Of a DNA stretch of 64,000 nt, positions 24,190 to 35,920 are shown in pieces. The stretch's first letter is position 1. Every line of letters begins with the position of its first letter. A program made the translations under genes and the position numbers. Source of the DNA: Rhexocercosporidium sp. MPI-PUGE-AT-0058 (Eukaryota; Ascomycota; Leotiomycetes; Helotiales); the NCBI GenBank assembly GCA_020746875.1, contig JAGTJL010000032.1:62001-126000 (forward strand), read 5' to 3'. The notes under the pieces are model-generated. The model saw nothing but the letters and a program-made list of their open reading frames with translations, had not been told where the DNA came from and searched no databases.

Positions 24190-27100
24190 TCCCTGGCGCT
24201 TCGGGGCTGACCAAGGAGGAGAGCACCAGACCAGCAGGACAGTGAGGCCTCACGGGATGTAAAACAAGGCGATTCCTTGATCGCATAGGATATCATAGTG
24301 AAAACAACTTACAGCTGGTCGAAATGGATGCCGTTAGGAGTCTATCATCCAGACATTGAGATTTGGTCGTCGTTCAATCGATCGAGAACCTGTGACAACC
24401 AGGCAGTATCAGCAGACGCATTCTTGGGAAATACAAGATTTCGATGGACGATGATGATCTGCGAGAGTAGGATGGAATCATAGGAAAACTTACCAGTTGT
24501 TGGCGTCCGTTCTGCGTTCCTCGAGCCTTAGATGGTTGTGAAGGAGAGATGGAGGTCTGGCTGTCTGCGAAGCGGAGAAGTAGGATGGCCCACGCTTCAC
24601 ACGAGGTTATGCTATGCACACACACTACCACTATACACCTCATAACTCTTCCAACTACACATCTCCCAAGAATGTGATTTCAATTGTCTCAATTCTTATC
24701 TAAATTTAAATCGCTTCCCCAGAAATATCTAATTTGCTGCAAATCTAGACCTCCGTCCATGTGTATTATTCTGTGCCTCGCATCGCATCCCACCATACTT
24801 CCTGAGGGGCCATATCAAGCAGCTGCAAGAAAGGAACGGAACACAGGAAGCAGAAAAGTCTACTTCTTAAGTCTTTATCACTTTGTGCATTTTTCTGGAT
24901 CACGGATTGAGACATTTGTTATGGAAAAGCCTCGTTGGTCGAGTCTCCCCGCTAATCCCGTCTTCGGAGAAGTTCTCGCTATGTTGGAAACAACCAGCAG
25001 ATATCAGACATCAGACCAGCTGCGATGCATGTGTTTTAGGAAAAGAGCGGAAGCCATCAGGTCCCCGAGCGCATACGACTTCATCTGGCTACTCAACTCC
25101 AGCTAGGGAAAGTACATACTTGCAAACTTACCTGCTTGCTTACCTACTGAACATCCTGTGCCTCCAATCTGAAAGGATGCTGGTCGAGACAACTCAGGAA
25201 GCAGTGGCCAAGTGCTTGATTGAAGGCGATCCGCGACCAATGATGGCATCCGCCAACGTCTGAGGCAGGGATGTGCTGAGGAGATGGCATCGGTGTAACG
25301 AGGAAGGCTCAAAAGCAGTCGTTTGAGTGTCTGGAAATGATCCGAAGCTTTCGAGAGCAGCCAGTCAAGTCAATTGCTGGTCGTGGTCCAGGGCAGACAG
25401 ACCCGCCATGGCCATAGCCATAAAGGTATTGGAAGACATGAGCCTATCAGGCGCCGAGAGGGTGTTGAGGTGTGTGTCGGTGAGTTGCAGCTGTAATTAT
25501 CATTAAGAAGTGCGCCTCCAGGATTGTTGGTGAGTATGCGCTGGCTAGGCCGGAGGTTTCAAGTAATCTTTATGCCTGCTTGCTTGGGTCTGGCTGTAGG
25601 CTGGAGGTAATTTGCAACAATTGGCGGTGCCGGGACAGGCAAATCATTCCAGCCATCATGAGGGGTCGGATAGTCGAGGTCAAGTCGATTTTCTGGTAGT
25701 TTCGGTGGTCATGACTGGTGGATCTGCGATGCAGCTTTTAGTCGGCATGAGGGCTTTCTCGAAGTGTGACGGCCAAGCATGCAGAGGCGAGCAAAGGGAG
25801 CAGTAAGTAGCAGTGATCTTAAATGGAGGCTTGCGATCGCAGGAATTGGAACATAGGGAAACACCTGCGCTCCATTTTGAAGCCCTTTTCTGGTACCCCA
25901 TGGTTCCTTGTATACCTTGTGACATGTACCGCGATCGATTGTTGTGGTTCCTCTGCAGGGTTTGGGTTTTAGATCATGGTACTGGTTGGCTGTGGTGGTG
26001 GTCACTTCTGGATCCTGTTCAGTGTTCACCCGGCCAGAACTCTTGACTTGATGACGACGACCCAATGAGCTATTGCAGCATCCGCGACTTCGGACAGGTC
26101 GCTGGCCGATAGACCTGGGACCTCGACTACTTTAATCTTCACGCAGGTCCGGCATAATAATCATAACAATAAACAAAAGAGGCTGGTCACACCCTTTCCT
26201 CACTGGCAGCTGATGCTGATGTACGTGTGGTCTGCGCCATAAGCGCAAGAGGTTGAGTCGGTTGGAGATCCCTCAGATTGTGTGGCAAATCAGGACTGGA
26301 TGAAAAGGCCCATCCAGGTACGAAGCCCGACTAGATTGCGACGACCAATGGCTGCACTACTAAACATCCCATCTTCGGAAAGCTAAAGAAAGGGTTTGGG
26401 GTGTGGGATGGGATGGGAAAAGGAGGGGAAGCAGAGAGCTAGACAGATAGATTTAAGGTCAAGCCCCCATTCCATCGGGGCACTGCTGCTGGTTCGGTGA
26501 TGGCTGATAGCTGCTATCCTGCCATCCTGACAAGCCGTGTTCCGAGCGGCTAAGTCTTCTAGTCAACTGAACACGACGACATGAAATACTGCTGCAGTTA
26601 ATAGAAACAAGCGAAACTATGAAATATTCATGCAACTGTAGATGATTCTAGATGCTTGCGGATGAGTACGAGGTGAAAATGAATGTTGCTTTTTGGTCAG
26701 GTGACCGCGCGTCAGTTCGCGTGGAGAATCCCTGTCAGGAAGGGAATTCAATAACATCGTGCGCACCAGCCACCAAAGTATGGGAAACACACCAAACGGC
26801 GCGGGAAACAACTACCATGTGTTGGAAATGAGGATTCAAGTTACGGTAACTAATTGACATAAGTTTTGCGGATATTATCGCAGAATATCAAAAGTGATGT
26901 GTTTTTGTTTTCATCGCAGGAGACGTGAAGCGAGCAGAGCTTGGACCTCAATCCTGACATAAGCAGGCGCGGTCCACTCCTGGCACCCCTGCTGGCTCTG
27001 TTATTGTTACCACGGCAGCCGCGAATGGAATTGGCCGATGCTCTCTCTGGCTGGGAGATATCCTGCGCTCTGCTCAGCTCCACTTTGCATTCATCTCCAT

Positions 27101-27427
27101 CAACACACCCACAACAACAATACTTTCTCCTCCTCTTTCTCCTCGACCTCCTCTCCAATTCTTCTTCACCACTTTCTCCATCCCCTTCCATCATCACTTC
27201 TCATGGGAGACCTGTGATTCATCTGCATCGTACCTTCACCAGTACCGCGCAGCCTACCAACACGAGCTCTATATTCGACCTACTCCCGACATCCTCGAAC
27301 CCCTATGATTTTTGGGACGCGATTCTTCTTGCACCAAACTCATCGAGCATCTTTGCAACAACATCCTCGTACAATCGCATTAGCTTTTTGGCATTGGCTG
27401 TCCTAATCTTCGTGCATAGCTACCGCC
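24190..27427. other. divergent promoter region, 3.2 kb without a supported gene
   Basis: This lies between the start of the minus-strand Zn2Cys6 gene and the plus-strand cyclin gene. Frames of up to 140 codons (for example 24684-25106) show no motif or codon structure. The left part probably holds a spliced leader of the regulator gene and the right part the cyclin promoter and leader. The long frame 26941-27747 overlaps the cyclin first exon in another frame and looks fortuitous. Confidence 0.45.
27121..27200 (+). promoter_or_regulatory. CT-rich tract upstream of the cyclin gene
   Basis: A pyrimidine-rich block (for example TTCTCCTCCTCTTTCTCCTC) ends about 230 bases before the cyclin start codon. 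It fits a fungal transcription start region; the assignment is positional. Confidence 0.35.
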
Positions 27428-29694
27428 ATGAACGCGCAGGTACGTGTTGTCGCTCTTGTTTATTGTTCGCTCACCTCTTGGCACCAAGTCACCTCGAGAA
27501 CTCGCGCCTGATCTCGACCACATTCTTCACCATCCCCTCGACAACTTCACTTCTAGCTTCGATCTTTCTTCTCCTGATACACACACTTACATATATTCTT
27601 ACTATAGCCGCAGCGTCCTGGCCAGAAGGGTCGACCTCAAGCCGACGAGAACACAGCTCCAAGTCTATCAAAACAAACCCTCCATCAACGCCACAAGTCG
27701 ACCGGTACCCTCATCAATATGGCTCCAGTCGGCGGGAACAAGGCTGAGAACAAGAGAAAGGCATTCGACGATGTCAGCAACACAGTCAGAACTCTGACTG
27801 CCTACGATGACTCTGTCCTCCCGGCCAAGCAGAACCACGAGATCGTCAAGCCTGGTATTCCCTACGACACTAAACCAACCCTCCTCCGACCGGCACAAAG
27901 ACCTCTGAATCTTGTTGCCCCCAAAGCTCCTCTCAACAACGCCTCAGCTACGAATCCCGTCTCCATCTCTCTCACATCCAAGGTTCCTCTCGTAGATGCC
28001 AGACAGCTTCCCCCGGCCCCAAAGAGAACACTTTCGAAAAAGGCAACTACAATATACAAGGATGAGGACTCTGAGAATGTCGCTCCTCAGATCAACGCCA
28101 ACTCAGGTGTTAGACAAGACGTCCCTGTTGTTGCCCCAGTCCACCAGTCCTTGGAGACTCGTAAGAGCTATGCTCAATTGCAACAAGGTCTTCCAGCCCC
28201 TCGCCGCATCGAGCCCAGCAACCCAGTTGTTTCCGACACCACTGATGCCAGTGATCCAATCTACCAGGATGCCGCAGAGAATCAGGCTGGAGCATCAGAC
28301 GAGCAGTACGCAGCTTATGTCGAGGTCCAGACATCCAGAGATGTGGTCGAGCCATACCCTGGTAGTTACAGAGATCAACGCAAGCTTCCAGCGCTTCCAG
28401 AACCCGAGGAGTATTGGGAGGATGACGAAGAAGAGGTCTATGATGAGCAAGGCTATACAACTGCCCACTCATACCGAAGCCGTGGAGATACAACTGGAGG
28501 CGTCACTACTGTTCTTGCCCCCAAGGTCACTCTCAATGTTCGTAGAGAGCTTGCAGCTGCTAAGCATGTCGTTGAGAGTTCCCGAACCATGGAGGAGATT
28601 GAAGATGAGGCTTGGGATACTAGCATGGTGGCCGAGTATGGTGACGAGATCTTCGCGTACATGCGTGAACTTGAGGTAAGTCACACAACAAACATTGCCC
28701 CTCCCTCGCCCCTGGTCAACGCGCTTCTGTTGACCAAGGCCTCCAATGCGGCCACCCGTGGCCGCTAATGCAGCCTTTGTTTACCTCAACCCCAAACAAT
28801 GTTTACATATTCTCGATCAACTGCTGACCAGTCATTCTTCTTAGAACAAGATGCTCCCTAATGCCAACTACATGGATACTCAAACCGAGATCCAGTGGTC
28901 TATGCGGTCGGTTCTCATGGACTGGTTGATTCAGGTTCACCATCGCTTCTCCCTCCTCCCAGAAACCTTGTTCCTCTGTGTCAACTACATCGACCGATTC
29001 CTCTCCTGCAAGATTGTCTCCTTGGGAAAGCTTCAGTTAGTTGGTGCCACTGCAATTTTCGTTGCTGCAAAGTACGAAGAGATCAACTGTCCTTCGGTCA
29101 ATGAGATTGTCTATATGGTTGATGGAGGTTACACTGTCGATGAGATCCTAAAGGCCGAACGCTTTATGCTCAGCATGTTGCAATTCGAGCTTGGATGGCC
29201 CGGACCAATGAGCTTCCTCCGACGTATCAGCAAGGCGGATGATTATGATCTGGAGACTCGGACCTTGGCCAAGTACTTCTTGGAGGTAACTATCATGGAT
29301 GAGCGCTTCGTTGGCAGCCCACCCAGCTACGTTGCTGCTGGTGCCCATTGCTTCGCCCGTACCATGTTGAAGAAAGGTGACTGGGTAAGGATACTCACTG
29401 TAATGTTTTAAACCATCTACTAACTCTCAACAGTCCCCAGCTCATGTTTACTATTCCGGATACACCTGGACTCAACTCAAGCCCATCGTCTCCATGATGT
29501 TGGAATGCTGTGAGAACCCTCTCAAGCATCATGCGGCTGTCTATGAGAAGTACTCGGATCGTCGGTACAAGCGCGCCTCCCAGTTCGTCCAGGCCGAAAT
29601 GGTCAAGGGCTTCCGCCTGCCTGCCATGTACTCTCGCCCTTCCCTCGCCTCTCGTCAGGACTTTGAAGGTCGGGATCCTTTCTTCCAGCGTTAG
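27428..29694 (+). CDS. G2/mitotic-specific B-type cyclin
   Basis: This is the regulatory subunit of the mitotic cyclin-dependent kinase. Exons are 27428-27439, 27614-28675, 28845-29384 and 29434-29694; 625 codons, 624 residues. The first exon has only four codons (MNAQ). It is supported because the next exon stays in frame upstream of the later ATG at 27719, giving RPGQKGRPQADENTAPSLSK. A destruction-box-like RKAFDDVSN lies in the N-terminal region, followed by a disordered, partly acidic stretch. The cyclin N-box is clear (MRSVLMDWLIQVHHRFSLLP, then CVNYIDRFLS, and VAAKYEEINCPSV) and the C-box follows. If translation began at the ATG at 27719, about 40 residues would be lost. Length and N-terminus fit the longer class of filamentous fungal B cyclins. 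Confidence 0.94.
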
Positions 29695-31370
29695 GATGGT
29701 TCGCCTGTTGAGACGAACCCGATCCTCGCATTCTATTCTCTGTATTTTATTGGACCAGATATCGATTTTTCATCGACCATCGAATTAGCATATGCTACTC
29801 GACCCCATCTGGATGCCCGAGATACAGACCAAAAGTCCTTGGCAAAGTTTTCCCGCCAAATTCTCTATTCCACATGGTCCACGTCTGCTTCCTGAAGCTC
29901 GCCTTCAAGAGGCGACTCGACCATTTTGTCACCCAAAATCATTCTGCTTTTCCAGCGTCACGATACCACGATAAGACGAGACCACGACCTTCCCTTCAGC
30001 TTCTCCGCTCGCCTTCTGGTGGGTTCGGAGAAGCGACGCTGGCAAAAAATAGAGAGCGGAGCACTTGCTCGTTAATGCATTGTCTTTTTCCTTTCTTCCG
30101 TTCTGCGAGAAATACCGTGTAATTGCAGATATGCTTTTCTTGAATCTCTGGATGGCCGGTGTCTTCGGGGCGTCCAAAGGAGTGTGGGGAACAGTGTGCA
30201 TAGTAATTAGAGTAGAAGTTAATGATACTTCTATGAATCCTCATCCATTTTGATGAACGGGAGTTGTGCTGTGCTGTGCTGTGTGAGGGGGGTTGACGTT
30301 GGGCATGATTGCCCATTCCAACAAACCTCCCCAGTCATGTGGGTCTCGGAGCGTTCCAGCTTCTGGTCGCAGGTACGTACAAATAAGTACTATGATTCCC
30401 ACACAGCTTGCCACTGCAGTCCTGACAGGCAAGCCCGACTTCAAATGCAGCCTCGCACTCATGTTCCAGCACCACAGTCACCAAACGATAGAAGCCAGGC
30501 CTTTATTGTCTGTCGTTTCTTCCAGCATACCACTCGGGTACCACAGGAAGTGCTAGCGAGGAAATGCATGACCACACCTGACCACACCACAGTCAAGGTT
30601 TGTTTATATAAATACAATATCAGACAGAGAAATAAACGGAAGAACATTCCAGGTCTGCCAAGTCTTGAGAATTAAAGTTGTCTGAAAATACAAGTAAACC
30701 TCACTTCGCTTCATCCCATCTCCCGTCCCATTGGCTCGCATATTCGGATGTCATGGGGCCATGCGAGATGGCTCAGGGGGCTCGGAACGGATCATTTCCT
30801 TACCGAGACAGCCAATCAATCCCACGCAATCTACCTACCTGGACCCACCTGGGGCAAAGTCAGCCGAATTAAATTCGAATTGAAGGAGACAATTTTTCGC
30901 TGGTCCGAGGTCAGCAGTAGCCAGCTCCTAGCTACCTTCTTGGGGCACATCGCTCAGGAGAAAGCAAGGCCACCATCATTTCACTACCTTACCTTACTTT
31001 ACCTTACCCACCCCAAATTTCCCCAGTTTCACTTCGAACGAGGCCTGCCTTTTAACCCTCTTTAATATTCTATCGCCCAGGTCTGCTGCGAAGAGCCGGA
31101 GCCAGTCGGAGCTGTCAATTGGCGCATCCATCCCGTGTCCTGTAATACTTTTTGCAATCTTGCTTTTTGCGCGCGCCGTACGTCGGCCCATTGCCCCAAT
31201 CTTTTTTTAATCCGCAAGAACAAGAAGGAAAGGCATCACATCATCGAAACCCGACTTTCTTCTCTCCCCACCGCTGGACAGCCCGATTGTCTCTTCTTTA
31301 CTGATACGAAAAGGCTGCTGCTTGGTCTACATTGACACCTTGGAGGGTTTGGAATAGTTAATCAGTCAGG
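29695..31370. other. intergenic: cyclin 3' flank and carrier promoter
   Basis: No supported gene was seen. A short TGTGC-type repeat lies near 30265-30283. Frames on both strands are short and overlapping. Confidence 0.45.
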
Positions 31371-33643
31371 ATGGCGGATCTCTCGAAAGCAAAGGAGGTG
31401 GTGAAGGAGGCTCTCGTCGGGACAGAAGCAGATGTGCAATTATCGGCGCAATCCAGGGCTACCTTCGACAAGAATGCAAGGAAGGATGAGAATACCGGGG
31501 AGCTGTTTATGGGCGAGGAGGAGTTCATTAATGCTGTTGCGCCGTTGACGGAAGACTACGTGAGTCAGACAGAACTCGACCCTTCGTTGACCGCGTCCCC
31601 AGAGCAATTGGCTGACGAGACATGTTCGGATACAGCATAAGATCAAGCGCGAACAATATGCGATTCTATTTAGAGTGGCAGATAGAAGGAATACGGGCAA
31701 GATCAACCTCTTCGACTGGGGGACCTTCGAGAACCTCCTCGCGAAACCGGACGCCGAGTACGAAATCGCCTTTCGATTGTTCGATGTCGACCAGACGGGT
31801 ACAGTCAAGTACGACGACCTGAAGAAGCTGTATGACATGAACAAGGGTCCGGATAGCATACCTTTCGACTGGAACTGCGAGTGGGCGACTCTGTACAGTG
31901 GAGGGAAAAAGCGACGACATGATCTCACATACCCCCAATTCTCGCAGATGCTGAGAGGGTTGCAAGGAGAGAGGATACGACAAGCCTTCCACTACTTTGA
32001 CAAAGATGGAGATGGATATATAGAACCAGAGGATTTCCAGCGCATCATCCTCCAGACATCGCGACACAAGCTTTCGGACCATCTCCTGGAGAACTTACAC
32101 ACGCTCTGCAATATTTCGACAGGTAGCAAGATCTCATACGCCAATGTCCGCGCTTTCCAGAATATCATCAGGGAGATGGATCTCGTGGAGATGATCATCA
32201 GACACGCTACGGCGCAAAGCACCGATGGCAAAATCACACGCACTGAATTTCTCAACGAAGCTGCGCGCATCACTCGCTTCTCCCTCTTTACTCCTATGGA
32301 AGCAGACATCCTCTTCCACTTCGCCAGTCTGGACGAGCCATCTGGACGACTCGGCCTCACCGATTTTGCCAAAGTACTCGATGCGTCATGGCGCAACCCA
32401 CTCTACAACGCCTTCGCAGAAGTCGGCAGCGCGAGCGTCACGAAAGCTAAAACCGCCGGCCAGAACTTCCTACACAGCGTCCTGGAGTCAGCACATCATT
32501 TCGCGCTGGGTTCGTTGGCTGGTGCGTTCGGTGCATTCATGGTGTACCCTATTGATCTGGTCAAGACCCGGATGCAGAACCAGCGATCATCACGCGTAGG
32601 GGAAATGCTGTATAAGAACTCACTAGATTGCGCGAAAAAGGTGATCCGGAACGAGGGGTTCAAGGGCCTGTACTCTGGTGTCTTGCCCCAGCTCGTGGGT
32701 GTCGCTCCCGAGAAGGCCATCAAGTTGACTGTCAACGATCTGGTTCGAGGGCATTTCTCAGGCAAAGATGGATCGATCCGAATCCCTCACGAAATTCTAG
32801 CCGGTGGAAGCGCAGGTGCATGTCAAGTTGTACGTTTCCCTCCTTTACCCCTATTCATCCACCCTCGCTAACCGAGCCCCCAAACAGATCTTCACCAACC
32901 CCCTCGAAATCGTCAAAATCCGCCTCCAAGTCCAAGGCGAAGTCGCGAAATCCGTCGACGGCGCTCCCCGCCGCTCAGCAATGTGGATAGTGCGCAACCT
33001 CGGTCTCGTCGGCCTCTACAAAGGCGCCTCTGCCTGTCTCCTCCGTGACGTCCCCTTCTCAGCAATCTACTTCCCAACCTACAACCACCTAAAGCGCGAC
33101 TACTTCGGCGAGTCGCAGACTAAGTCCCTCGGCATCCTGCAACTCCTCACCGCAGGCGCCATCGCAGGTATGCCAGCCGCATACCTTACCACACCCTGCG
33201 ATGTGATCAAGACGCGGCTACAGGTCGAAGCTCGCAAGGGCGAGAGCTCATACACATCTCTTAGACAGTGCGCACAGACCGTCTTCCGCGAAGAGGGCTT
33301 CAAAGCCTTCTTCAAAGGCGGCCCAGCCCGTATCCTCCGCTCAAGTCCTCAATTCGGCTTCACGCTCGCAGGGTACGAGGTCCTCCAGGGTCTCCTCCCT
33401 ATGCCGGGCGCGGCGGCGAAAGAAGCACCCCATATGGGTGTTGCGGCCGCGGGAACGAGTGCGCAGGTACAGGGCCAGGAGGGCCCGCTTAGTTATTTGA
33501 GGAGTAGGAATGCATTGAAGATTATTCTGGATCTGGATGGGGAGTTTGGGAGGCCGAAGGTTCCTGGGAGGGAGAAGTGGTTGGGGTTGCCGAAGATCGT
33601 AGGGGGTGGTGGGATTGCTGGGGAGGCGAGTTCGGGTTCGTAG
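31371..33643 (+). CDS. AGC1: mitochondrial aspartate/glutamate carrier (calcium-binding)
   Basis: This inner-membrane protein exchanges aspartate for glutamate and supports the malate-aspartate shuttle. Exons are 31371-31559, 31636-32829 and 32888-33643; 713 codons, 712 residues. The N-terminal half carries EF-hand-like repeats, of which [12 protein letters not shown] is a canonical loop and [12 protein letters not shown] a second. The C-terminal half is a three-repeat mitochondrial carrier domain with signatures [20 protein letters not shown] and [10 protein letters not shown]. The combination of N-terminal EF-hands and carrier domain, about 700 residues, is that of aralar/citrin-type carriers. 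A Gly-rich tail follows. Both introns are canonical and no lesion is seen. Confidence 0.95.
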
Positions 33644-34750
33644 GACGGTGGGATGAAATGGGAGCGGTTGGGTGGTAATGGAGTGAAGAAGTGTGACGGG
33701 AAATAGATGCGAATGGGGAGGTGAATCCAAGTAAATCCCAAATGGTGGGTGGATTCCAGAGGTGAATAGACGAAGACACAGTATAAGTAGTAGTGGGAAC
33801 ACGCATGCATGTATGCATAGGGCGGGCATGCCGGCAGCAGGCGTTTGTTGGGTTTTGATTTCATGCTTTTTCCTACCTACAAATCATCATCTTCTTCTTC
33901 TTCTGTTACTTTTCTGCAGGACACACTCCCCCCTACTGCGATGCAGATACAGCTCGTTCACTATTGTCTTATCTGGAGCCATAGGGTTGTAGAATAATTA
34001 GGTAGAGTAGAATAGGTAGAACAGGTAGAGTAGAGTAGAGTATACATGTAGCCTAGAGTAGAAGGCATTAGAATGGAGGAGTAATGGATGGACGTTCGTC
34101 GTTTGTAATTTGTCGTGGTAAGGGAGAAACCACCTTTCCCTCCCTGAGAAACACCCGCTTATTCATAACTAACCATCGATCACTCACTGTTTCTATCTGT
34201 CAAAAATCCAAAATATACGAATCTCAGTCATTTTCATCGCTTTACAGAGCCGGCATGTATTACTGATGCTTGGAAAATGGTCCTGTCTTTTTATGAACTG
34301 TAATTATTTCTCTGATATAGTATGCTTCGTTCTATCTCGAGAAATTCGGAAAATTAACTTGACAGGAGCAAAAAAAACTTCCTCCTGCCGGTCTGCCTAT
34401 TCTTAAAAGTAGGATACGCCTCCGTCTTAAGGTACGGTACCAAAGCGTCACTTCTCTTTGTCCAGCCACGTCCTTGACCAAGTTTTCAAGTGCGGTGTTC
34501 GTTGAGAATTTCCGCAGATCTTGAAATTGCTAATTAACACTGCATTACTATGGCTTAGTACGCCAGCTTTCCAGGAGTAGACCAGGTCTAGAGCATCATA
34601 GTCCAATATATCACACTAGAGTTTGAGACTCCGATATATGTAGTAAAGATTGTCTATAGTCGAGTTGCCCTCAATCAAGAACTCGAGATCCCGTTCTACG
34701 TCGTCCGCAATGTCAATATTTTGGTCATACCCCAAGGGTACCGACATCCA
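33644..34750. other. intergenic, no gene recognised
   Basis: No supported gene was seen. It contains a short GTAGA-type repeat tract (listed separately) and unremarkable AT-rich sequence after 34200. Confidence 0.45.
33999..34042 (+). repeat. imperfect AGGTAGAGTAGA repeat tract
   Basis: A run of AGGTAGAGTAGAATAGGTAG-type units decays into GAGTA repeats, about 44 bp, in the 3' flank of the carrier gene. Confidence 0.55.
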
Positions 34751-35457
34751 TTACAAGCGTACCATGTACCTTGAAGATTCTATGATACGCAAGAGTCCCG
34801 AAGGCCTGACTTCAACCTCATCTTCTTCGAAACGAGAGAATTTGCAGATGTACTGCTCTTTAAGTAGGGTTTGAAAGTTCAGTGAGACATCGATGGACAA
34901 TGGAGGCCATAGCGTAATCGAGTGATGAAATCGCACGGGTCCGTGGATGGGATCTTTGTCTCCATAGAAGAGTCTCGGTAAGAGCTGCGATTTGAATTTG
35001 GAATGAATTTTGCAGCGGCGTGTGTTCTTCAAAGCCGGGACGTCAAAATCGGCGGGTGTCATGGATGATACGCATCGCTAGTTGGTTCTGCTGAACTCTC
35101 GGGTTTGAAGGAGGCATAATGAGATTTTTCTAAAAGGTTGGCGATGGAAGTGTTCGAGCCAGACAGGGTTTTTGAAGCTTCGTTGCATATCTGGCGACTT
35201 ACTCTCATAAACTCTGGAGACAGGCAGTATTTCTGAGAAGGATGTTGTAGATTCGCTTCCTTGGAATGCACGAGGGACTGGGTATCAACCAGGTCAGGGT
35301 TGACTAGAAGATACCCATGGACCAGAGTACGAATCTCTAGTGGAATTTTCTTCCAGGAATTACAGGACGCGACGGTGTCGAAGAGAGGAGAAGTTTGCGA
35401 GATTACAGAGACCCGAAGGGAGAAGGCGTTGATTAGCGCCAAATTAAGCGAGGACAC
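34751..35457 (-). pseudogene. truncated LPLEIR-type family protein
   Basis: The upstream frame (35059-35457) contains KKIPLEIRTLVHGYLLVNPD and, 30-40 residues on, LSPEFMRVSRQICNEASKTL. These are the two hallmark blocks of the family also seen at 577-795 and 35921-37970. The frame stops at 35059. A second frame (34751-35062) overlaps it by a few bases and is hydrophobic/basic without clear motif; it could be a frameshifted continuation or a separate exon. I found no splice solution joining them and no C-terminal half of the family. The most upstream in-frame methionine codon is not a clear ATG start. It is probably a decayed or partial copy lying downstream of the larger one on the same strand, as after tandem duplication. 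Confidence 0.4.
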
Positions 35458-35920
35458 GGGTGTTAGTGTTCCTACCTTTCTGGTTGGTGATCCTTCCTGT
35501 CATACCTTTAGCGAGGTGACAATTGGAAATAATTGACTTAAACAGTACCTCATTGAGTTAGAGTCAGTTTCTGAGTGTAGTGCTTGTGGTGCTTTAAGAT
35601 TGGCATGGGTTTTGGCGGCAGAAGTCTCACCTGGGGTTTGTTTTGATGGGAGTTGCGGTGTTTTAGTCTTTTGGTCTCAGTGGGAATGTTCCCAAACCAG
35701 ATACATCTCGAGCAATTTCAGAGATTTTTTTTATTTCAGGAAACATAAGCAGTTCGTGGTGTTCCACTCCATTCCATTCCATCCCGATGCCATTAATAAA
35801 AACCGAAAAGCACATTGATGAGTACCCCCGTGTGGCCTGATTCGTGCGAACATTGTCAACCCGAAACATAAGCTGTCAAGATCTGCATTATTACCAGGAG
35901 CCTGAGTCTCAGAGCTCAAG

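Noticed and set aside
24684..25263. Overlapping 126-140 codon frames in the divergent region
   Set aside because: They overlap each other in different frames, with no domain, signal or splice structure.
26941..27747. 268-codon plus-strand open frame upstream of the cyclin
   Set aside because: It overlaps the cyclin first intron and second exon in another frame, is Ser/Pro/Leu-rich from a CT-rich leader, and has no motif. The cyclin frame explains the region better.
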